DNA of 33,019 bases from Bacillota bacterium (GTDB taxonomy: Bacteria > Bacillota > Sulfobacillia > Sulfobacillales > Sulfobacillaceae), in contig JAJYTS010000013.1 of NCBI GenBank assembly GCA_021792935.1, forward strand, positions 1 through 33,019, written 5' to 3'. The notes beneath the pieces were generated by a model. The model saw only the letters and a list, made by a program, of their open reading frames with translations. It did not search any database and was not told the DNA's origin. Of the stretch, positions 15,804-23,939 are shown one piece after another. A program made the position numbers and the translations under genes. The stretch's first letter is position 1. Each line of letters begins with the position of its first letter.

Positions 15804-16831
15804 CAATGATCCCTCATCCCAATAAAATCCGCCACTTGCCGCAATTCGTCCCGCTCCGGCCCCGCCGGTATTTTGTCCAGCAAATTTCGGGCCTGCGCCA
15901 AATGATCTTCGGCCACCCGACGACAATAGTCGAGCGCGCCCGAACCTGTCAAAATTCCCCGAACAGCATCGACCCGGGGAAAGGGATCTCCTAGCAATAT
16001 CTGCCGAAGCTCACCACCCCACTGGGGATGCTCCAGCCCATGAATTAACGGCAGGGTATAGACCCCCGCCGCCAAGTCTTCTCCCACCGCTTTGCCTAAC
16101 ACCTCGGGCGTGGCCACCCAATCCAGCAAATCGTCAATCACTTGATACGCAAGCCCTATGTGATGACCGTATAAGGCTAAAGCATCGCGAATGCTCGGCG
16201 ACGCGTCTGACGCGATCGCCCCTAAACGGCAGCAAGTTTCCAGAAAAAATCCGGTTTTCGCCTCAATGCGCCGCCAATAGGCCTCTTCCGAGGCAATTCG
16301 GCCCTGATCAAGATGCTGGCTAATTTCCCCCGTCGACATCACATAGACAACTTCCGCCGCCAAGTCCACCAACTCTGGGCGCTTGGTAGCGGCCAGCAGT
16401 TGAAAGGCGCGGGCAAATAAAAAGTCGCCCGACAGTACCGCCACTGGATCGCTGAAACGGCTTCTCACAGCGGGCAGACCGCGGCGCAGATCCGCTTTAT
16501 CAATAATATCGTCATGCACCAAAGTGGCCATATGAATCATCTCGACCGCGCTCGCCACATCAACCAAGTCCAATGACAGGCGCCCGGGATCGCCCACCCG
16601 GCCGGCCAGAAGGACCAGGGCGGGCCTTAGTCGCTTGCCGCTGCTCTGCTGCAAGTAGTCCGACACTTCCCGAACCACCGGATTATGTTGTTCGAGCGCT
16701 TCTTTGAGACGCTGATCCACGGCGGCCATACTGGCGGCAATCAGCGAGAATAATGGCACTCGTCCGTCCCCTTTTGCTGGAATGGTAATTTCGTCGGACA
16801 CCTTCCCGGCACTCCCGCTCCTCACCCTCAT
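15803..16831 (-). CDS. Long-chain trans-polyprenyl diphosphate synthase (heptaprenyl/octaprenyl type)
   Basis: The enzyme makes the side chain of menaquinone by successive additions of isopentenyl diphosphate to an allylic primer. It has the substrate-binding GKRLRP (65-70), the first Asp-rich motif DDIID (107-111) and the second DDLLD (233-237). Residues four and five before the first motif are small (Thr103, Ala102), which in this family permits long chains and argues against farnesyl or geranylgeranyl products. The 342-residue frame includes about 25 poorly conserved residues at the start; a GTG at codon 11 is an alternative. It begins 27 bp after nuoN and shares one base with rex, so it is probably in the nuo transcript. 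HepT or IspB would be fitting names; which applies cannot be decided here. Confidence 0.9.
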   Translation of the reverse strand: MRVRSGSAGKVSDEITIPAKGDGRVPLFSLIAASMAAVDQRLKEALEQHNPVVREVSDYLQQSSGKRLRPALVLLAGRVGDPGRLSLDLVDVASAVEMIHMATLVHDDIIDKADLRRGLPAVRSRFSDPVAVLSGDFLFARAFQLLAATKRPELVDLAAEVVYVMSTGEISQHLDQGRIASEEAYWRRIEAKTGFFLETCCRLGAIASDASPSIRDALALYGHHIGLAYQVIDDLLDWVATPEVLGKAVGEDLAAGVYTLPLIHGLEHPQWGGELRQILLGDPFPRVDAVRGILTGSGALDYCRRVAEDHLAQARNLLDKIPAGPERDELRQVADFIGMRDH

Positions 16832-16858
16832 ACGCTATCTTACCACGCCATGGCGCCC

Positions 16859-18265
16859 TTAGTGGAGCCAGTAAAAGGCGGCGGAATGGTTGACAATATG
16901 CACCACCGGGGCCGGGTAGACGCCAAGCCCAATGGTGCCAATCACCGATATCACCAGCACAATGGCACCCGCCAGAGGCCAGCGAATGGGAGCGGGCGTG
17001 CCGTCGACCGCTGAAAACGACCGTTGCAGCGGGCGAATGTAGGCCGCCAGTCCTATCATGGCGGCAACCACCAGCCCAACCGCCAAGCCTGGCTCATGCG
17101 CCGCCCATGCCGCCTGCAGCAAATAAAACTTGCCGACAAACCCTCCCGTGAGGGGAATCCCCGCTAGGGAGAGGAAGGCCACCGCCATCCCGGCCGCCAA
17201 CCCCGGCGAACGCTGATATAAGCCCGTAAGCTGATCTAAAGAGACCGACTCCTCGTCTCCCGCCACAAAGGCTAAGACCGCGAAAGCCGCCAATATGGAA
17301 AGGCCGTAGGGCAGCAAATAGAACAGCAACGCTTGGGCGCCCAGCATATTGTGAGCGGCAATTCCCACCAAGAGGTAACCCGCATTGGCGATCCCGGAAT
17401 AGGCCAACAGCCGCTTCATATCTTTCTGCGCCAAGGCAATCAAATTGCCAGCAATCATGGTTAGAACCGCTAGATAGCCAATAGCGGGCCCCCACCAGCC
17501 GCTCGCCAAAGAAAAGCCGAAGAATAAAAACCGCATCAAAATAGCGGCCGCGCCGACTTTGGTGCCAAACGCCATATAGGTGGTTACCGGCAACGGCGAG
17601 CCCTCATAAACGTCCGGGATCCACATATGGAAGGGGACGATGCCCAACTTGAAAATAAGGCCCACTAAGGTCAATGCGAGACCCGCGCCCGCCAGCGGCA
17701 AAATAAGATGGGGGGATACCACGGCGGTGATCACCATGGTGCCGGCGGCCCCATAGAGCAAGGCAAGCCCAAACAGGAGAGTGCCGGAGGAAAAAGCGCC
17801 CAATAAGAGATACTTGAGCCCCGCTTCCGTGCTCAGTCCCTCGCCGCCGCTGGCTGCCAAAATATACAGTGGCAAGGAGAGCATCTCAATGCCGATGAAG
17901 AGGGCGATGAAGTTGTTGGCCATCCCCAATACCATCATTCCCAAAAGGGCCAACAGTACCAATATGGGAAAGTCTCCCCCGTAGCGGCGGTCGTTCCAGC
18001 CAATCAAAAGCGCTCCCGCTGCCGCCACCAGCACCAACCCGTTCACAGCCATACTGAAGGCATCAATGCTTAATCCGCCATGCAATAGGGATCGCGGCAA
18101 CGATCCCGACGCCCAGAGAATAATGGTAAATACTCCGGACGCGGCCAGTGCCGCCAATGTCGTCCAATAACCCCAAATGGTCCGCTCCCGCGACACCATG
18201 CCTGCCAGCATCGTGGCTAAAACTCCCAAAACCACGGCGTATTCCGGCCACAAAGCCAGAGTCAT
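16859..18265 (-). CDS. nuoN: NADH-quinone oxidoreductase subunit N
   Basis: This is an antiporter-like proton-pumping membrane subunit of complex I. The start is the ATG at 18265, sharing one base with the nuoM stop (TAATG) and preceded by AGGAGG; the frame open to 18391 lies in nuoM and is discarded. The 468-residue product has about 14 helices. The proton_antipo_M core is recognisable by FIALFIGIEMLSLPLYIL (with its conserved Glu), GIVPFHMWIPDVYEGSP and DMKRLLAYSGIANAGYLL, which carries the Lys on the broken-helix path. It is the last complex I gene of the operon. Confidence 0.95.
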   Translation of the reverse strand: MTLALWPEYAVVLGVLATMLAGMVSRERTIWGYWTTLAALAASGVFTIILWASGSLPRSLLHGGLSIDAFSMAVNGLVLVAAAGALLIGWNDRRYGGDFPILVLLALLGMMVLGMANNFIALFIGIEMLSLPLYILAASGGEGLSTEAGLKYLLLGAFSSGTLLFGLALLYGAAGTMVITAVVSPHLILPLAGAGLALTLVGLIFKLGIVPFHMWIPDVYEGSPLPVTTYMAFGTKVGAAAILMRFLFFGFSLASGWWGPAIGYLAVLTMIAGNLIALAQKDMKRLLAYSGIANAGYLLVGIAAHNMLGAQALLFYLLPYGLSILAAFAVLAFVAGDEESVSLDQLTGLYQRSPGLAAGMAVAFLSLAGIPLTGGFVGKFYLLQAAWAAHEPGLAVGLVVAAMIGLAAYIRPLQRSFSAVDGTPAPIRWPLAGAIVLVISVIGTIGLGVYPAPVVHIVNHSAAFYWLH

Positions 18266-19704
18266 TAGCGAATGCCTCCTTTCGCCAGGGCAAAGTGCAT
18301 TACATGATACAGTGAGGGAACCGCATGATTGGTAATTCCGGCCGGCCACAGCCCAATCAGAATCACGAGACCAGCCAAGGGGACCAGCCATGAGACCTGA
18401 CCCGCCAGCAAATCCTTAATGCCTTGCCCCTGCGGCGGTCCTTGCATCACCGCCAGGAACACTCTCAACATATACCAGGCCGCCACCACAATCACAAACC
18501 CGGCAATAAAGGCGAAGACCGGATGTGGACCAATCAGCCCTTGAATAATCATGTACTCACCCGCGAAGCCCGGCAAGCCCGGCAACCCTAACACCCCCAT
18601 GACAAAAAAGAGGAAATAGGCTGCCAATCGCGGGGCTGAATGATTGAGGCCAGCCATTTTGTCCAGCGAGCGGGTGCCTGTGCGCCTTTCCAGAAGACCC
18701 TGCACCAAAAACAGCCCCCCAACCATAAGCCCATGGGCCACCATATAAAAATTGGTGCCCAACAGCCCCACCGCGGTGAGAGAAAAGACCCCCAGCGCCA
18801 TCATGGCCATATGGGAAAGCGACCCATAGGCGGTGACCATCTTCATATCGCGCTGCCGCAATGCCATAAACGCCCCATATAAAAGTCCAATAATAGCAAC
18901 AATCAGTAAGAGCATTTGATACTCACGCAGCTGCGGCATAAAAATGGGAACCAGAACCCGCAGCATTCCATAAATCCCGGCCTTGGACAGCACCCCGGAA
19001 ATAACCGCAGTCACCGGTGACAAGGACTCGCGATAAGTTTCCGGCATCCAGCCGTGCAGTGGCCAAATAGGCGCTTTAATCATAAACGCCACTAAGAAGG
19101 CGAAAAATAGCCAACTGCCCACGGCTCCGCCCATGGCCATTCCGCTTAAGCGGCTAATCTCAAAAGTAATGCCGGCCCCGTTTTGGGAATGAATAATGGC
19201 GAGTGCCACCACCCCCACCAACATGAAAAAGCTGCCCGCCAGATTCATAATCAGCCACTTCATGGCCGCCTTCTTGCCGGCCTGCCCCGACCAGCCCGTC
19301 AACAAGAAGAAGACAGGAACCAGCAAGACCTCCCAGAAGACATAGAAGACAAATAAGTCAACGGACGCGAACAGCCCTACCACCGAGAATTCCAATATTA
19401 GCATCCAAAAGTAGTAGGCGCGTCCTAGGGACGCATCCGATGCCAACAGCGCGACGACAAACATGACCGTGCAAAGCCCTAGCAAGAAGAGGCTTAGACC
19501 ATCGCCGGCCAAATGGAATCGAATTCCCCACTGAGGAATCCAGTTCCAATTGATGCCGCTCCGGTTAATTAACAGCAAACCGGCAAATCCGATTAGCGCG
19601 AGTATGCTGGTGATGGCTGCGACCCCTTTAGCGGCCTTGTCAGGCGCTATTAAGGCCGCGATGGCACCCGCCAGGGGCACCGCCAAGAGCCATACCAAGA
19701 ACAT
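18265..19704 (-). CDS. nuoM: NADH-quinone oxidoreductase subunit M
   Basis: This is the central antiporter-like proton-pumping subunit. The 479-residue product has about 14 helices. Conserved features are DLFVFYVFWEVLLVPVFFL with the essential Glu, APIWPLHGWMPETYRESLSP, and RDMKMVTAYGSLSHMAMM with the family Lys. GEYMIIQGL follows. GGAGG lies six bases before its ATG. It follows nuoL after 18 bp and overlaps nuoN by one base. Length and motifs are normal. Confidence 0.96.
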   Translation of the reverse strand: MFLVWLLAVPLAGAIAALIAPDKAAKGVAAITSILALIGFAGLLLINRSGINWNWIPQWGIRFHLAGDGLSLFLLGLCTVMFVVALLASDASLGRAYYFWMLILEFSVVGLFASVDLFVFYVFWEVLLVPVFFLLTGWSGQAGKKAAMKWLIMNLAGSFFMLVGVVALAIIHSQNGAGITFEISRLSGMAMGGAVGSWLFFAFLVAFMIKAPIWPLHGWMPETYRESLSPVTAVISGVLSKAGIYGMLRVLVPIFMPQLREYQMLLLIVAIIGLLYGAFMALRQRDMKMVTAYGSLSHMAMMALGVFSLTAVGLLGTNFYMVAHGLMVGGLFLVQGLLERRTGTRSLDKMAGLNHSAPRLAAYFLFFVMGVLGLPGLPGFAGEYMIIQGLIGPHPVFAFIAGFVIVVAAWYMLRVFLAVMQGPPQGQGIKDLLAGQVSWLVPLAGLVILIGLWPAGITNHAVPSLYHVMHFALAKGGIR

Positions 19705-19722
19705 GTCCAGGCCTCCTTAACC

Positions 19723-21603
19723 TTACGAGATGAATCGGATGCGGATGAGATAGTAGGCTAGCAAAGCTACCACCCCAACCATAATCGAAAGCGCGTAACG
19801 GCGAACATAGCCCGACTCCATTGGAGCCAGGTTCTCCGCCCACACCTGAATGCCACCAGCCAAGCCGTTCACGCCGCCCAAAATGGCGCGCTCCAGCATG
19901 AGCGCCAAATCCCCCACCCGTTTAAGCGGCTGCACCACCACCATCCGCCAGGCCTCATCCATCCCCCACTTCTTATACATCCAAATGCCCGGAATGGAAG
20001 CGGTCCCGGCCATGGGCTCGGTACGGCGCATGATATAAAGCCAATAAGCTACCAAGAAGGCCACAATCGCCAATCCCACCGTGAGAATGGTGCCAAACAG
20101 GGGACCCTGGCCCAAGGCGGCATGAGGGGCGCCCGCGTATTGATGAAACACAGGGGCAAGCCAGCGGTTGAGCCATCCTCCAAAGAATCCCCCGACCAGT
20201 GAAAGAAGCCCCAGGGCCACGACCGGAATGGTCATAACCAAAGGCGCTTCATGGGCGTGCTCGTACAACTTTTGATCGCGGGGCTTCCCAAAAAAGGTGA
20301 GGAAAAATAGCCGGAACATGTAAAAGCTGGTCATCCCGGCGGTAAAGACGCCAATTCCCCACAGCACATAATGCCCGCTGTTGTACGCCTGCCCTAGCAC
20401 CGCTTCCTTGGAAAAGTAGCCGGAAAAGGGTGGCAGCCCGGCGATGGCCAAAGTGGCGAAAAGAAAGGACCCCATGGTCCACGGCATCTTCCGCCACAAG
20501 CCCCCCATTTTACCCAAATCTTGTTCACCGCTCAGAGCATGGATGACGCTGCCCGCCGCCAGGAACAAGGCCGCTTTGAAAAAGGCGTGCGTCATGAAGT
20601 GGAACACCCCTGCCGTATAGGCACCCACTCCCACCCCGAGCAGCATGTAGCCCAACTGACTTAAGGTGGAGTAGGCCAGCACCTTTTTAATGTCCTGTTG
20701 ATAAAAGGCGATGCTGGCGGCAAAAATACAAGTAAAAGCGGCGATGGCGGCGACCACTTCATGGGTCACCGGCGCAAGCCGCAACAGGGGATATAAGCGC
20801 GCCATCAGGTAGACACCGGCGGTCACCATGGTGGCGGCATGAATGAGGGCGGACACGGGTGTGGGCCCTTCCATGGCGTCGGCCAGCCACATATGTAGAG
20901 GGAACTGCGCCGATTTCGCCATCGCGCCCAGATACAAAAGGAACGCCGTCCATTCAAAAAACGCGGAACCTGGCGCCGCATGGCTGAAAGCGGCAAAAAG
21001 ACCCGTATAACCTAAGTTGTGATAGTGAACATATAAGAGGGCCAGCCCCAGCAAAATACCGACATCCCCCAAGGTATTCATGACGAAGGCCTTTTTGGCG
21101 GCCGCCACCGCGCTGGGACGGTGATACCAGAATCCAATCAGGAAGTACGAGGCTAGCCCCACCAAAGCCCATCCGATGAGAAGAACAATAAGGTTGCCCG
21201 CCAACACCAGCAGCAGCATGGAAAAGATAAAGAAATTGAGATAGGCGAAGAAACGGGCTTGCCCCGGATCGTCGCGCATATAACCAATCGAATAAATATG
21301 GATTAGCGCGCCCACGCCCGTAATCACCAAAAGCCAGACCGCCGATAAGGGATCGAAATATAGCTGAAAATGAATGGCGGGCCCGAATCCTGTCACCCAG
21401 TTCCATACGGCGCCGGACACAACCCGGTGAGCCGCGGCCAAATGGGCCAGGCGCACATCAGCCATCACGCATAAAATAAAGCTGACCGACACCAAAAGGC
21501 TGGCCCAGATTCCCGGCAAGCGCTTGGGCATAAGCCCCTTGAAGGCGGTAATGGTCGCCACCCCTACCAGGGGCAACACCAATATCTCGACTAAACCCTG
21601 CAT
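19723..21603 (-). CDS. nuoL: NADH-quinone oxidoreductase subunit L
   Basis: This is the distal antiporter-like subunit with the long lateral helix of the membrane arm. The ATG at 21603 is preferred; a TTG two codons earlier (21609) is also possible, with AAGGGGCG upstream of both. The 626-residue product shows HIYSIGYMRDDP, the LIGWALVGLASYFLIGFW helix, AKSAQFPLHMWLADAMEGPTP and QDIKKVLAYSTLSQLGYM. HAFFKAALFLAAGSVIH follows, all normal for NuoL. A C-terminal region of about 120 residues with a final helix represents the lateral arm. It lies between nuoK and nuoM. Confidence 0.96.
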   Translation of the reverse strand: MQGLVEILVLPLVGVATITAFKGLMPKRLPGIWASLLVSVSFILCVMADVRLAHLAAAHRVVSGAVWNWVTGFGPAIHFQLYFDPLSAVWLLVITGVGALIHIYSIGYMRDDPGQARFFAYLNFFIFSMLLLVLAGNLIVLLIGWALVGLASYFLIGFWYHRPSAVAAAKKAFVMNTLGDVGILLGLALLYVHYHNLGYTGLFAAFSHAAPGSAFFEWTAFLLYLGAMAKSAQFPLHMWLADAMEGPTPVSALIHAATMVTAGVYLMARLYPLLRLAPVTHEVVAAIAAFTCIFAASIAFYQQDIKKVLAYSTLSQLGYMLLGVGVGAYTAGVFHFMTHAFFKAALFLAAGSVIHALSGEQDLGKMGGLWRKMPWTMGSFLFATLAIAGLPPFSGYFSKEAVLGQAYNSGHYVLWGIGVFTAGMTSFYMFRLFFLTFFGKPRDQKLYEHAHEAPLVMTIPVVALGLLSLVGGFFGGWLNRWLAPVFHQYAGAPHAALGQGPLFGTILTVGLAIVAFLVAYWLYIMRRTEPMAGTASIPGIWMYKKWGMDEAWRMVVVQPLKRVGDLALMLERAILGGVNGLAGGIQVWAENLAPMESGYVRRYALSIMVGVVALLAYYLIRIRFIS

Positions 21604-21636
21604 CCACAAAACGCCCCTTCAAAGCGTACTGGCAGC

Positions 21637-21942
21637 CTATCCTCTGAGCTGCGAAACCTCATCAATATCCAAACGATGCCGGTGATGAAAGGCGGCCACA
21701 ATAATCGCCAGTCCAATCCCCACCTCGGCCGCCGCGGTACCGATGATAATAAAAGCCATGACCTGGCCGCTCATCTGGTGAAAAGAGCGCGCGTAGGCAA
21801 CAAAAACCAAAGCCGCCGCGTTCCACATCATCTCGGCCGCCATAAACATAATTAAAGGATTTTTCCGTACCAGAACGCCAACGGCGCCGATGGCGAATAA
21901 AGCGCCACCCAAACCCACCACCCAATTTAAGGGGATCATCAT
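21637..21942 (-). CDS. nuoK: NADH-quinone oxidoreductase subunit K
   Basis: This small membrane subunit (101 residues, three helices) contributes two conserved glutamates to the proton path, visible here in MFMAAEMMWNAAAL and TAAAEVGIGLAI. The start is the ATG at 21942, overlapping the nuoJ stop as ATGA, with GGAGGAG six bases upstream; an earlier frame to 22068 lies inside nuoJ and is a shadow. The Lys/Arg-rich tail and length are normal. Confidence 0.95.
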   Translation of the reverse strand: MMIPLNWVVGLGGALFAIGAVGVLVRKNPLIMFMAAEMMWNAAALVFVAYARSFHQMSGQVMAFIIIGTAAAEVGIGLAIIVAAFHHRHRLDIDEVSQLRG

Positions 21943-22469
21943 TTTTGCTCCTCCACCCGCGGATTGGCTTCGGCCAGCCGGTGGGGCCGATTGACAACCA
22001 GAACCCCCACCGCGCCCGTCAACAGCATCATGGCTACCGCGGCCAAATAGAGAAAGTCGGGGCCCCACAAAACATTGCCCATCCCACGGAGGTTGCCGAA
22101 CTGGGCAGGCAGACCCAGCGGGATGCGGCGGCTGGGATAGACAACCCCTAAAACCGCTAATCCGCCACCCGCCAAGAGCGCTAAAATCCCGGCGGTCACG
22201 CGCTGGCCCACCAAACTTTCCGGCGGCTCGCGATCCTCTTTCCCCGCCGTCAGCAAGGTGACTACAAAAAGGAACAAGACCATAATGGCCCCAGCATAAA
22301 TGATCACTTGCGCGGCCGCCAAAAATTCCGCCGACAGCAAAATGTAAAACAGCGCTAGCGAAATAATGCTCACAATAAGAAACAACGCGCTATGCACCGG
22401 TTCGGGGGCGACCACCACGCCGATTCCACCCACTAGGGCCACAATCGCCAAAATAATAAACGCCGTCAC
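21939..22469 (-). CDS. nuoJ: NADH-quinone oxidoreductase subunit J
   Basis: This five-helix membrane subunit forms the E-channel region next to NuoK. The 176-residue product begins at a GTG (22469) with GAGGTG 11 bases upstream, 15 bp after the nuoI stop. Family features are GGIGVVVAPEPVHSALFLIVS, AEFLAAAQVIIYAGAIMVLFLFVV (the conserved pi-bulge helix) and a variable loop before the final helix. It overlaps nuoK by four bases. Confidence 0.94.
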   Translation of the reverse strand: MTAFIILAIVALVGGIGVVVAPEPVHSALFLIVSIISLALFYILLSAEFLAAAQVIIYAGAIMVLFLFVVTLLTAGKEDREPPESLVGQRVTAGILALLAGGGLAVLGVVYPSRRIPLGLPAQFGNLRGMGNVLWGPDFLYLAAVAMMLLTGAVGVLVVNRPHRLAEANPRVEEQK

Positions 22470-22484
22470 GTGTTTTGATTCACC

Positions 22485-22922
22485 TCATTTCCTGATAGCG
22501 GGCCGCAAAAGCTCTTCCTTGTCCGCAATCATGTCTTCCCGGCTATAGGCGGCCAACTCGTTAAACGGCGTTAGCCGTACGGCATTGGTAGGACAAGCCT
22601 CTTCACACATGCCACAGAAAATGCAGCGAATCAAATCCACTTCGTAATCCACCGCGTAGCGGCTGGTCCATGACACCGGCTCGTCGCCCGGCGCCTCGGC
22701 CGCCACCACCCGAATAGCGTGGGCGGGGCAAACCGCCTCGCACAAGCCGCAACCCACACAAAGCTCGTGCCCTTCTTCATCCTTGGCCAACATATGCTTG
22801 CCGCGAAATCGCGGCGAGTACTCACGGCGCTTTTCCGGGTAAGGATAGGTGTCGCGCGGTTCTGCCAATGCCTTTAATGTTGTTCCCATGCCCTTCGCTA
22901 ACGACTTAACCCCATCTAGCAT
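22485..22922 (-). CDS. nuoI: NADH-quinone oxidoreductase subunit I (two [4Fe-4S] ferredoxin-like)
   Basis: This peripheral-arm subunit carries clusters N6a and N6b and hands electrons to N2 in NuoB. Two CxxCxxCxxxCP motifs are complete: Cys55/58/61/65 and Cys100/103/106/110. The YPEKRREYSPRFRGKHML segment before the first motif is typical. The 145-residue length is slightly short but within the family range. GGGAGGGA lies six bases before the ATG, and the gene begins 27 bp after nuoH. Its natural electron acceptor, NuoB, is not encoded in this window. Confidence 0.96.
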   Translation of the reverse strand: MLDGVKSLAKGMGTTLKALAEPRDTYPYPEKRREYSPRFRGKHMLAKDEEGHELCVGCGLCEAVCPAHAIRVVAAEAPGDEPVSWTSRYAVDYEVDLIRCIFCGMCEEACPTNAVRLTPFNELAAYSREDMIADKEELLRPAIRK

Positions 22923-22949
22923 TTGAGTCCCTCCCTACGTTGGTTCTCG

Positions 22950-23939
22950 CTAAAGAACACCACTAATAAATGCCGCCGTTCCCAAAAAGTAGACAATAGC
23001 CGCCGGCAAAAGCACCTTCCAGCCAAAATTCATGAGCCGGTCATACCTAAAGCGCGGCAACGTGGCCCGAATCCAGATAAAGACAAACAAGAATACGGCC
23101 ACCTTAATAAAGAACCAGATAATGGGCGGAAGCCATGGTCCCAGCCAGCCTCCAAAAAACAGGGTAACCGCCAAACCGCTCACCGTAATCATGTTAATAT
23201 ATTCCGCGATGTAGTAGCTGGCGAACCGCATCCCCGAGTATTCAGTATGATAGCCCGCCACCAACTCCGATTCCGCTTCCGGCAGGTCAAACGGCACACG
23301 ATTGGTTTCCGCGATTCCCGTAATGAAATACACCAGGAAGGCCCCAATTTGGGGAAGCCACAACCAGCCGTGATGCTGCTGATACACCACGATTTTGTAC
23401 AGATTAGCGGTCCCCGTGGTCATAATCACGCCCATTACCGCCAGACCCATGGCCAACTCGTAGGAAATAATCTGAGCCGAGGCCCGAATTCCGCCCATCA
23501 GCGAGTATTTGTTTTGCGAGGCCCACCCTCCCAAAACCAATCCATACACGCCTAAGGAGCTGAACGCGAACGCCACCAACAATCCAATCGAGGGATTGGC
23601 GATATCCAGATAAACCGTCAAGCCGAAAAGATGAAGGGGCGCGCCGAAAGGAATCACGGCGTCCACCGAGAGCGCCGTAAACAGGGCGATGACGGGTGCC
23701 AGCCGATACACGAAGGGGTCGGCGCCCGACGGTATTAAATCTTCTTTCATCATCATTTTAAGACCGTCGGCAATGGGCTGCAGCAATCCCATCGGGCCTA
23801 CGCGGTTGGGGCCCAGGCGTAATTGAAAGAACCCCAATAGACGCCGCTCCAACAGCATGGTATAGGCAAATCCACCCATCAGAATGCCTATCAAAAGGAC
23901 AATTTTAATGATGAGAAAGACAACTTCAAGCGCAATCAT
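22950..23939 (-). CDS. nuoH: NADH-quinone oxidoreductase subunit H
   Basis: This eight-helix membrane subunit forms the quinone-access chamber with NuoB and NuoD. The 329-residue product contains the signature stretches LRLGPNRVGPMGLLQPIADG, MMKEDLIPSGADP and AETNRVPFDLPEAESELVAGY, followed by HTEYSGMRFASYY. It begins with an ATG overlapping the nuoG stop (ATGA), with GGAGGT ten bases upstream. All charged quinone-channel residues that I can recognise are present. Confidence 0.96.
   Translation of the reverse strand: MIALEVVFLIIKIVLLIGILMGGFAYTMLLERRLLGFFQLRLGPNRVGPMGLLQPIADGLKMMMKEDLIPSGADPFVYRLAPVIALFTALSVDAVIPFGAPLHLFGLTVYLDIANPSIGLLVAFAFSSLGVYGLVLGGWASQNKYSLMGGIRASAQIISYELAMGLAVMGVIMTTGTANLYKIVVYQQHHGWLWLPQIGAFLVYFITGIAETNRVPFDLPEAESELVAGYHTEYSGMRFASYYIAEYINMITVSGLAVTLFFGGWLGPWLPPIIWFFIKVAVFLFVFIWIRATLPRFRYDRLMNFGWKVLLPAAIVYFLGTAAFISGVL

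Noticed and set aside
22923-23555. 210-codon open frame on the plus strand
   Set aside because: It lies antisense to nuoH, whose motifs are unmistakable. It has no ribosome binding site and His/Arg/Gln-rich shadow composition.
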